Of a stretch of 11,266 nucleotides of DNA, positions 1 to 5,354 are shown in pieces. The position numbers and the translations under genes were made by a program. Each line of letters starts with the position of its first letter. Within the stretch, counting starts at the first letter, position 1. The notes beneath the pieces were generated by a model. The model was given only the letters and a program-made list of their open reading frames with translations, did no database searches and was not told the DNA's origin. The DNA comes from Betaproteobacteria bacterium (lineage in GTDB: Bacteria; Pseudomonadota; Gammaproteobacteria; Burkholderiales; SG8-39): NCBI GenBank assembly GCA_029858545.1, contig JAOUFA010000084.1:1-11266 (forward strand), written 5' to 3'.

Positions 1-358
1 CGGGCTGGAAGGGCTTGACCATGTAATCGCTCGCCCCGGCATCGAGCGCGCGTACGATGTCCGACTCCTGCGACCGGGCGGTGAGCATGATGACCGGCAC
101 CCCCGCCCATTCGGGTCGGGCGCGAATCTTCGCGAGCAGCTCGAATCCGTCGAAGAAGGGCAGCATCACATCGAGCACCACCAGCGCCACCGGCTCGGCG
201 TTGATCTCGGTTTCCGCGGCGCGGCCGTCGGCGGCATGCACCACCCGGTAGCCCTCGCGTTCGAGGATGAATTTCACCAGAAAGGCGATGTGCGCATTGT
301 CCTCGACGACGAGAATGCGGACGGCGTCGGTCGCGGAGACGGTTTCGTGGTTCGCCAT
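1..358 (-). CDS. Response regulator, receiver domain (3' end cut by window edge)
   Basis: The first 119 residues of a two-component response regulator read leftwards from an ATG at 358 and run off the window. The receiver fold is complete in sequence terms: acidic pair E19-D20 in ILVVEDN, phospho-acceptor D63 in LVVLDVMLP, T93 in VIMLTAR, and K115 in the VKPF motif. All residues needed for phosphotransfer are therefore present. What follows the receiver domain (DNA-binding, cyclase, or nothing) lies outside the window, so the output function cannot be named. It is co-directional with hda and starts 108 bases beyond the hda stop, so it may be read from its own promoter or by read-through. No good Shine-Dalgarno precedes the ATG; the start was chosen because it leaves the usual short leader before the first beta strand. 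Confidence 0.9.
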   Translation of the reverse strand, partial: MANHETVSATDAVRILVVEDNAHIAFLVKFILEREGYRVVHAADGRAAETEINAEPVALVVLDVMLPFFDGFELLAKIRARPEWAGVPVIMLTARSQESDIVRALDAGASDYMVKPFQP

Positions 359-431
359 GGCTGTCTGTGGACGGGATACAGCGAGAATCTACTCGAAAAC
401 CCGGCTGAATGCTCCGCTCGCCAGTAGCGGC

Positions 432-445
432 CCGCGATATCGCGG
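432..445. repeat. 14-bp perfect palindrome with GATATC centre
   Basis: CCGCGATATCGCGG is identical to its reverse complement. It lies in the 108-base gap between the hda stop and the response-regulator start. There is no loop and no T-run on either strand, so it is not a standard terminator. A binding site for a dimeric regulator is possible. A 14-bp palindrome is expected about 0.7 times by chance in a window this size, so its position is the only argument for it. Confidence 0.3.
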
Positions 446-466
446 CGGGGCGGAAAAGGGTGTGTT

Positions 467-1129
467 TCAGATGCCTCCGGGCTCATCGCGCAGGGCGTCG
501 CGCACGAGCGGCAGGGTCACTGCGCGGCCCCTTTCGAGCGAGTGCCTGTCGAGCAGATCGACGATCGCGGCAAGCGAGCGCAGATCGCGCGGCAGGCGCG
601 CCAGCAAATAGTCCACCACCTCGTCCGGCAGGTCGAGACCGCGCCTGCCCGCCTCCTCGCGCAGGTAACGCGCCTTGTCCGCGTCGTCGGGGGCATGCAA
701 ACGGTAAACGAGTCCCCAGCCGAGCCGGCTGCGCAGGTCGTCTCGCAGCGCGAGGCGCGCCGGCGGCTCGGTGCCCGCGGCAAGCACGGTTCCGCCCGAG
801 TCGCGCGCGCGATTGATAAGGTTGAACAGGGCGATCTGGCGGGCGTCGTCGAGCTGACCGACGTCGTCCACCGCGATCAGCGTGGCGCCGAGTGCGGCGA
901 AATCGGCGTCGGCCCTCGCGTAGACCGCGTCGCGTGCGGCGGCCACGGTCGCTCGCAGAAGATGCGTGCGGCCGCTGCCCGGCTCGCCCCAGAGGTAGAC
1001 GATCGCCTCGCCGCCGGCACCGCTCGCCGTCTTGCGCAGGCGCTCGATCAGCTCGGAGTTTGGCCCGGCGACGAAATTGTCGAGGCTCGGCTCGGGGGAC
1101 TGACTCAGTGCAAGAGCGAGTTGACGCAT
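467..1129 (-). CDS. hda: DnaA regulatory inactivator Hda
   Basis: This 220-residue AAA+ protein acts with the DNA-loaded sliding clamp to stimulate ATP hydrolysis by DnaA and so prevents re-initiation of replication. The N-terminus carries the clamp-binding motif QLALAL (residues 3-8), matching the QLSLPL type in E. coli Hda. Walker A is GEPGSGRT (48-55), with Arg in place of the usual Lys, as I recall also for E. coli Hda. Walker B is LIAVDD (84-89). The arginine-finger segment SRLGWG (134-139, R135) corresponds to the catalytic Box VII arginine, and RDLRSL (181-186) fits sensor II. Length matches the family. The reading frame stays open upstream to 1318, but the clamp motif right after the ATG at 1129 fixes the start. 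There is no clear Shine-Dalgarno. The gene is divergent from purM, whereas in many betaproteobacteria hda follows the purM-permease pair on the same strand. Confidence 0.93.
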   Translation of the reverse strand: MRQLALALSQSPEPSLDNFVAGPNSELIERLRKTASGAGGEAIVYLWGEPGSGRTHLLRATVAAARDAVYARADADFAALGATLIAVDDVGQLDDARQIALFNLINRARDSGGTVLAAGTEPPARLALRDDLRSRLGWGLVYRLHAPDDADKARYLREEAGRRGLDLPDEVVDYLLARLPRDLRSLAAIVDLLDRHSLERGRAVTLPLVRDALRDEPGGI

Positions 1130-1190
1130 CGGGGAGGGTTGGCGGACAAGACGGCGCCCGAGACGATTCCGACGCGCGGCGTCTCGGTGG

Positions 1191-1221
1191 TGGAGACCGG
1201 GTTGGCCATCTACGGTAAAAT
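1191..1221 (+). promoter_or_regulatory. Candidate sigma-70 promoter for purM
   Basis: A good -10 hexamer TAAAAT lies at 1216-1221, in an otherwise GC-rich gap. The best -35 is TGGAGA at 1191-1196 (four of six consensus bases) with a long 19-base spacer. Transcription would start near 1228 and give a leader of about 90 bases before purM. The -10 is seen directly; the pairing is inference. Confidence 0.35.
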
Positions 1222-1251
1222 TCCGGCAAGTTTCTCGGGCGTCGGCGCGCC

Positions 1252-1260
1252 ACTGTAGCA
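1252..1260 (-). promoter_or_regulatory. Candidate extended -10 promoter for hda
   Basis: On the minus strand the bases read TGCTACAGT, an extended -10 (TGN followed by TACAGT). No convincing -35 exists at normal spacing, which is tolerable for extended -10 promoters. Transcription would start near 1245, leaving about 115 bases before the hda ATG. It would overlap transcription from the purM promoter candidate on the other strand. Confidence 0.3.
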
Positions 1261-1316
1261 CGCCATGCCCGGCTTTCTCGCAAACCCTTGGACGCGCCCG
1301 CGCGCGAACCCGCCCC

Positions 1317-2354
1317 ATGTCGAATGGCCTTTCCTACCGCGAAGCCGGCGTCGATATCGATGTCGGCGATGAACTCGTCGAGGCGATCAAACCGTTCGCC
1401 CGGCGCACCATGCGTCCCGAAGTGCTCGCCGGAATCGGCGGCTTCGGCGCGCTGTGCGAGATTCCGAAAAAGTATCGCCAGCCGGTGCTCGTGTCGGGCA
1501 CCGACGGGGTCGGCACCAAACTGAAGCTCGCCTTCGCGCTCGATCGCCACGATACGATCGGTATCGATCTGGTCGCGATGAGCGTCAACGACGTGCTCGT
1601 GCAGGGCGCCGAGCCGCTGTTCTTTCTCGACTACTATGCCTGCGGAAAACTGCAAAAGGACGTCGCCGCCCGGGTGATCCAGGGAATCGCGCGCGGCTGC
1701 GAACTGGCCGGCTGCGCGCTGATCGGCGGCGAAACCGCCGAAATGCCCGGCATGTATCCGGTGGGAGAATACGACCTGGCGGGCTTTTGCGTCGGAGTGG
1801 TCGAGAAGGACCGCATCATCGGCGGGAGCACGATCGTCCCGGGCGACGTGCTGCTCGGGCTCGCGTCGAGCGGTGCGCATTCCAACGGCTATTCGCTGCT
1901 GCGCAAAATCATCGGGCGTGCGAAGCCCGATCTCAATGCGCAGTTCCACGGCCGCAGCCTGGGCGAGACGATCCTCGAGCCGACGCGCATCTACGTCAGG
2001 TCGGTGCTCGCGCTGATCGCGAGCCTGCCGGTCAAGGGCCTCGCGCACATCACGGGTGGCGGGTTGGTCGGCAATGTGCCGCGCATGCTTCCCGCCGGAA
2101 CGCGCGCGGTGATCGATGCGAAATCCTGGCCGCGTCCGCAACTCTTTCAGTGGCTGCAGCGCGAGGGAGAAATCGACGAAGGGGAGATGCACCGCGTGTT
2201 CAACTGCGGCATCGGCATGGTGGTCGCGCTTGCGCCCGAGCACGCGGTGGCGGCGGCGCGGCTGCTGGGCGAGGCGGGTGAAACGGTGTACCCGATCGGT
2301 TCGATCGAGGCCTTCGCCGGCGGCGAGCCCGATGCGGTCATATTGACGCGATGA
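1317..2354 (+). CDS. purM: Phosphoribosylformylglycinamidine cyclo-ligase (AIR synthetase)
   Basis: PurM converts formylglycinamidine ribonucleotide and ATP to aminoimidazole ribonucleotide, the fifth step of de novo purine synthesis, in the cytoplasm. The 345-residue length is standard. Signatures in order: YREAGVDID near the N-terminus (7-15), the glycine-rich GTDGVGTKLKLA (61-72), DLVAMSVNDVLVQGAEPLFF (84-103), GGETAEMPGMY (137-147), ASSGAHSNGYSLLRK (183-197) and HITGGGLVGNVPRMLP (244-259). The ATG at 1317 is supported by the conserved N-terminus, although no Shine-Dalgarno is visible in the C-rich bases before it. The stop overlaps the start of the next gene (ATGA at 2351-2354), so the two are probably translationally coupled. 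No purN lies next to it. Confidence 0.97.
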   Translation: MSNGLSYREAGVDIDVGDELVEAIKPFARRTMRPEVLAGIGGFGALCEIPKKYRQPVLVSGTDGVGTKLKLAFALDRHDTIGIDLVAMSVNDVLVQGAEPLFFLDYYACGKLQKDVAARVIQGIARGCELAGCALIGGETAEMPGMYPVGEYDLAGFCVGVVEKDRIIGGSTIVPGDVLLGLASSGAHSNGYSLLRKIIGRAKPDLNAQFHGRSLGETILEPTRIYVRSVLALIASLPVKGLAHITGGGLVGNVPRMLPAGTRAVIDAKSWPRPQLFQWLQREGEIDEGEMHRVFNCGIGMVVALAPEHAVAAARLLGEAGETVYPIGSIEAFAGGEPDAVILTR

Positions 2355-3361
2355 CGGACCGGAAGGCGTCGCTCGCCGAAGTCGCGTCGTGGTGTCTCGC
2401 CGCGGCGTCGCTCGCGCTGGTTCTCGGATTGCATCTGCTGCCGGCGCTGCTTGCCGGATTGCTGGTCTATGAACTGGTGCACGTCATCGCCCAGCTCCTG
2501 CCACGGCGCGTTTCCGGATCGCGCGCGCGCGTCGCGGCGGTGGCCGTGATCGCGACGCTGGTGGTCGGCGTGCTCGCCGCGGCGATCATCGGCGCGGCGG
2601 CGTTCCTGCGCAGCGACGCCGGCAACCTGATGGCGCTGCTGCGCAAGATGGCGGAAATCGTCGAGAGCACGCGCGGGGCGCTGCCGGAGTGGATGGTCGA
2701 GTCTTTGCCCAGCGGCGCGGACGAGTTGCGCGAAGCGCTCTCGTACTGGTTGCGCGAGCATGCGCCGGAGCTGCGGCTCGCCGGCGCCGAGGCGGGGCGC
2801 GCTTTCGCGCATGTGCTGGTCGGTCTGGTGATCGGCGCGGTGATCGCGCTGCGCGAGGCGGTTGCCGCGTCTACCCGAAGACCGCTCGCGGCGGCGCTCA
2901 TCGAGCGCGCCGCACGCCTGGGCGAGTCGTTTCGGCGCGTGGTGTTCGCCCAGGTGCGCATCTCGGCGCTCAATACCGTATTCACCGCGCTGTATCTCGC
3001 CGCGGCGCTGCCGCTATTCGGCGTGCACCTGCCGTTTACCAAGACCCTCATCGCGATCACTTTCGTCGCCGGATTGCTGCCGGTGATCGGCAATCTGATT
3101 TCCAATACCGCGATCGTCGTCGTGAGCTTCGCCGCTTCGCCTTCCGTCGCAGTGGCATCGCTCGCGTATCTGGTGGTGATCCACAAATTCGAGTACTTGC
3201 TCAACGCGCGCATCGTCGGCTCGCAAATCCGCGCGCGCGCCTGGGAACTGCTGCTGGTGATGCTCGTGATGGAGGCGGCCTTCGGCCTGGCGGGAGTGAT
3301 CGCCGCGCCGATCTATTACGCCTATCTCAAGCAGGAACTGGTCGACCGAGGGCTGGTGTAA
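2351..3361 (+). CDS. AI-2E family (PerM-type) transporter
   Basis: This is a 336-residue polytopic inner-membrane protein of the AI-2E exporter/PerM superfamily. Hydrophobic segments lie at about 12-34, 34-50, 62-84, 152-172, 206-222, 230-262, 266-282 and 296-324, with a polar, helical stretch at about 88-150 in the place of the family's soluble loop. The family hallmark is clear: GLLPVIGNLISNT (241-253), then LNARIVGSQIRARAWELLLV (284-303). Substrates differ between members (autoinducer export, Na+/H+ antiport, others), so no substrate can be assigned. Its ATG overlaps the purM stop by 4 bases, a pairing common in betaproteobacteria, where hda often follows. Here hda lies upstream on the other strand. 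Confidence 0.9.
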   Translation: MTDRKASLAEVASWCLAAASLALVLGLHLLPALLAGLLVYELVHVIAQLLPRRVSGSRARVAAVAVIATLVVGVLAAAIIGAAAFLRSDAGNLMALLRKMAEIVESTRGALPEWMVESLPSGADELREALSYWLREHAPELRLAGAEAGRAFAHVLVGLVIGAVIALREAVAASTRRPLAAALIERAARLGESFRRVVFAQVRISALNTVFTALYLAAALPLFGVHLPFTKTLIAITFVAGLLPVIGNLISNTAIVVVSFAASPSVAVASLAYLVVIHKFEYLLNARIVGSQIRARAWELLLVMLVMEAAFGLAGVIAAPIYYAYLKQELVDRGLV

Positions 3362-3362
3362 G

Positions 3363-3412
3363 GGCGCCGCGGCGTTTGGCCGGCTGGCGCCTGCTTGAGC
3401 GTTTCTCAATTT
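3363..3412 (+). terminator. Weak hairpins between convergent genes (possible terminator)
   Basis: The 96-base gap after the permease stop holds two self-complementary copies of GGCGCC (3363-3368 and 3386-3391) that can pair across a 17-base loop. It also holds a small stem TTGAG/CTCAA (3395-3399 and 3405-3409, loop CGTTT) followed by TTT. Neither is a strong intrinsic terminator. The position between convergent genes is what makes termination plausible. Confidence 0.2.
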
Positions 3413-3457
3413 GATCGAACTGCGCTTTGCTGCCGTCAACCATCTCGCGGTCCGACG

Positions 3458-3667
3458 TCACACCCGGCGGCTGGAGTATTCCTCGGCGATGCGGTCGTCA
3501 AAGAAGCTGGTCGGGTTGGGCGCCGCGCTGAAGCGGCGGTAGACTTCGGGCGAGACCCTGGAGTACTGCCAGACTTGGCCGTTCGACAACTCGACCTCCA
3601 GCAGTTGGTTCTTCTCGTCATAGCCCACCGAGCGCAGGCGCGAGGAATTGACGCGTTTTCTCTCCAT
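3458..3667 (-). CDS. KTSC domain-containing small protein
   Basis: A 69-residue cytoplasmic protein that is almost entirely one KTSC domain. The sequence starts MERKRVNSS with the Ser pair at 8-9. It continues with SVGYD (13-17), the strand pair LLEVELSNGQVWQYSRV (22-38), PEVYRRF (40-46) and SFFDDRIAEEY (54-64), which follows the usual pattern of an alternating beta meander and a final FxxxIxxxY. The molecular function of KTSC proteins is not established; the domain also occurs at the C-terminus of some lysyl-tRNA synthetases. The gene is convergent with the permease gene and divergent from the exported protein at 3833. The ATG at 3667 gives the typical MER N-terminus; no strong ribosome binding site is seen. 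Confidence 0.85.
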   Translation of the reverse strand: MERKRVNSSRLRSVGYDEKNQLLEVELSNGQVWQYSRVSPEVYRRFSAAPNPTSFFDDRIAEEYSSRRV

Positions 3668-3700
3668 ACCCGAAGTTTCGCACGATAGACGGGCCGAAAT

Positions 3701-3712
3701 GAAACCGGTTTC
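3701..3712. repeat. 12-bp perfect palindrome in a divergent intergenic region
   Basis: GAAACCGGTTTC is its own reverse complement. It lies 34 bases upstream of the KTSC gene and in the promoter region of the divergent exported-protein gene. This is a place where an operator would be expected, but two or three 12-bp palindromes are expected by chance in this window. No second copy was noticed elsewhere. Confidence 0.25.
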
Positions 3713-3727
3713 CGCGCCAGCTTCGCC

Positions 3728-3756
3728 TGTTCAGGGGGATGGCGCTCGATTAGACT
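3728..3756 (+). promoter_or_regulatory. Candidate promoter for the exported protein gene
   Basis: TGTTCA (3728-3733) and TAGACT (3751-3756) are separated by 17 bases. They match three and four consensus positions of sigma-70 hexamers. Transcription would start near 3763, about 70 bases before the ATG at 3833. This is a modest match. Confidence 0.27.
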
Positions 3757-3832
3757 GCCGGCTTCGGATCGCGGTGGCCTCGGTGTTTTCCGCACCACGC
3801 GCGGCTCGAGGCAATTGCGCGGAGACCGGTTC

Positions 3833-4390
3833 ATGAAACGACTGCTTGCCGCATCGCTGCTGTGTTGGGCCGCCCTGGGCGACGCGAGCGCCGCGGGTGA
3901 GCAGCGCTATGCCGTGGGCGAGCGGGGTTTCGTGCTGCTCCAGGTACCGGAGGGATGGGTCGATCGGGTGCGGCGCGCCGCAGGCGAGCTGCCACCGACG
4001 ATTGGGCTGCGGCCCGCATCGGGCGAGAAGTTCGCGGTTCTCATCACCCCGGGTTGGGCACCGCAGGCGGATGCGCCAAAGCTTACGCGGGATGCCCTGC
4101 GCCGGCGCGTTGCCGCCGCCGCGGGACGCGTGCGGACTCAGGCAGTCGAGCACGAGCTGGCGGTGCACAGTTTTGGCGGCACGGACGGCTTCGGCGCGTA
4201 TTTTTCGGCGACCGATCGTGCTCCGCTGCCGGGCGAGTACAGGTTCATGACGCAGGGCATGCTGTCGCTAGCCGATCTGCGCGTCAGCTTCACCATTCTG
4301 ACCAACGACGGCCAGGAGTCGGTGGTCGCGCAGGCGATCTCGATTCTCAAGGGGATGCGCCGGGAATTCGGCGCCGGCCGCGGCATCTGA
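3833..4390 (+). CDS. Exported protein of unknown function
   Basis: A 185-residue protein with a clear signal peptide: MKR, a hydrophobic core at 4-17 and an ASA-A cleavage site after residue 20. It should therefore be periplasmic. C11 sits too early for a lipobox. The mature part has the strand pattern GFVLLQVPEGWVD (32-44), IGLRPASGEKFAVLITPGW (57-75), a helix at about 85-100, GGTDGFGAYFSATD (115-128), then a mixed segment ending in SVVAQAISILKGMRR (163-177). The order of an early xLQVPEGW strand, a sheet and a C-terminal helix ending in LKGMR recalls small PsbP/DcrB-type folds, but this is only an impression and no function is assigned. GGAG at 3821-3824, 8 bases before the ATG, supports this start. 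It is alone on its strand and convergent with the methyltransferase gene. Confidence 0.75.
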   Translation: MKRLLAASLLCWAALGDASAAGEQRYAVGERGFVLLQVPEGWVDRVRRAAGELPPTIGLRPASGEKFAVLITPGWAPQADAPKLTRDALRRRVAAAAGRVRTQAVEHELAVHSFGGTDGFGAYFSATDRAPLPGEYRFMTQGMLSLADLRVSFTILTNDGQESVVAQAISILKGMRREFGAGRGI

Positions 4391-4406
4391 ATCGCCTGCC
4401 GTTGCC

Positions 4407-4430
4407 CCGCGAGCGGCGTACGCATCGCGG
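4407..4430. terminator. Stem-loop between convergent genes (possible bidirectional terminator)
   Basis: CCGCGA (4407-4412) pairs with TCGCGG (4425-4430). Inside this, GCG (4413-4415) pairs with CGC (4421-4423), leaving a 5-base loop and one bulged A. This gives a 9-bp GC-rich stem in the 80-base gap between two convergent stops. There is no T-run on either side, so efficient intrinsic termination is doubtful. Confidence 0.3.
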
Positions 4431-4470
4431 CGGCCGGAACGGGTGGTGCGGTGCGGACCTCGCGCGCCTC

Positions 4471-5319
4471 TCAGCGACCGAGCGACGCGCTCCAGCTGCC
4501 CTTTCGGGCGGTGCCTGTGTCGACCGTGCCGTCGATCGCGCCGCCTTTCACCTGTCCGCTGTACTCGCCTTTGCGTCCGGCAAGCTTGAAGCTGATGCGG
4601 TCGCCCCGCAGCCTCGCTTCCTCCAACTGCACGCTGCGGCCTTCGATTCGCGCGCTGCCCGAAATCTGCGTCAGGCGCTGCTTGAGTTCGATCGTCACCG
4701 GCCGGGTGCTTAGCGACGGCAGCCGCGCGGTCCACGTGCCCTCGATCCTCGCCGGCACGATGTACAGGTAGATCAGCGTCGTCGTGACGCCGCTGATCTG
4801 CACCTTGTCTTCGAGATCCATGTGCACGTACTTCTCCGGCACCCAGCCGGTGAGCGGGTAGTCGTGCGACAGGATGCGCGTGCCCGGGCGCAGTTCCTTG
4901 AGAAGCTTCTCGCGCAGCAGGTTCACCGTGTCGGGCAGCAGGTACATGGTGAGTATCGTCGCCTGCGAGATATCGGTCTTGAACAGATCCTGCTTGAGGA
5001 ATTTCACGCGATCGGCGATGCCTTCCTTGAGCGCTGCCTCGTTGGCGAGGGTCACCAGGTCGTCTTTGATCTCGACGCCGAAGCCGCGCGCGCCAAATAC
5101 CTTCGCCGCGGTGAGCACGATGCGACCGTCGCCCGAACCGAGATCGATGACGAAGTCGCCCGGACCGGGCTCCGCGAGCTTGAGCATGTCGGTGACCACG
5201 CTTTGCGGCGAGGGTACATAGGGGCCGGCGTTCTTGGAGGGCAACAGGTCTTCGGCGTGCGCCGCGCAGGCGGCGCTCAGCATGACGGCGGCCCACAGCA
5301 GGCGCGGTATTTGGTTCAT
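4471..5319 (-). CDS. Exported class I SAM-dependent methyltransferase with C-terminal beta-rich domain
   Basis: A 282-residue protein in three parts. Residues 1-22 look like a signal peptide (MNQIPR, hydrophobic core, AHA-ED cleavage). C18 does not sit in a proper lipobox. Residues 33-190 form a Rossmann methyltransferase: PYVPSPQSVVTDML (33-46), SAM motif I VIDLGSGDGRI (57-67), ribose-binding acid E83 in FGVEI, D111 in KQDLF, and post-motif PGTRILSHDYPL (145-156). The PYVP lead-in followed by GSGDGRIV recalls the FAM173/ATPSCKMT lysine methyltransferases, a resemblance I state from memory. Residues 192-282 are beta-rich; similar edge strands EGTWTARL (193-200) and KGSWSASL (273-280) suggest a closed barrel. 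The substrate is unknown. The oddity is a SAM-dependent enzyme sent to the periplasm. It follows recJ by 35 bases and is probably last in that operon. A TTG at 5358 overlapping the recJ stop is an alternative start and would bury the signal peptide. Confidence 0.82.
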   Translation of the reverse strand: MNQIPRLLWAAVMLSAACAAHAEDLLPSKNAGPYVPSPQSVVTDMLKLAEPGPGDFVIDLGSGDGRIVLTAAKVFGARGFGVEIKDDLVTLANEAALKEGIADRVKFLKQDLFKTDISQATILTMYLLPDTVNLLREKLLKELRPGTRILSHDYPLTGWVPEKYVHMDLEDKVQISGVTTTLIYLYIVPARIEGTWTARLPSLSTRPVTIELKQRLTQISGSARIEGRSVQLEEARLRGDRISFKLAGRKGEYSGQVKGGAIDGTVDTGTARKGSWSASLGR

Positions 5320-5354
5320 GGCGGCGGATCCCGTTCGGTGATGGGTACGGCGGC

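Noticed and set aside
359..466. Response-regulator promoter (TAGATT on the minus strand)
   Set aside because: Only four of six -10 positions match and no -35 is seen at normal spacing.
1105..1209. A 34-codon minus-strand frame (start MANPVSTTE) overlapping the hda start, a possible leader peptide
   Set aside because: It has no Shine-Dalgarno, no attenuator-like structure and no codon pattern pointing to a regulatory leader.
1265..1278. 14-base sequence ATGCCCGGCTTTCT repeated exactly at 11003-11016, both upstream of plus-strand genes
   Set aside because: One copy lies inside the earP coding end. An exact 14-mer match is close to chance for a biased window of this size, and the flanks do not match.
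1130..1318. N-terminal extension of hda to 1318
   Set aside because: The extra 63 residues are Arg-rich and precede the clamp-binding motif, which in Hda is at the very N-terminus.
483..2243. A 586-codon minus-strand frame covering purM antisense and hda out of frame
   Set aside because: It runs through two recognised genes in the wrong frame or strand, has low-complexity Arg/Ala-rich composition and shows no domain.
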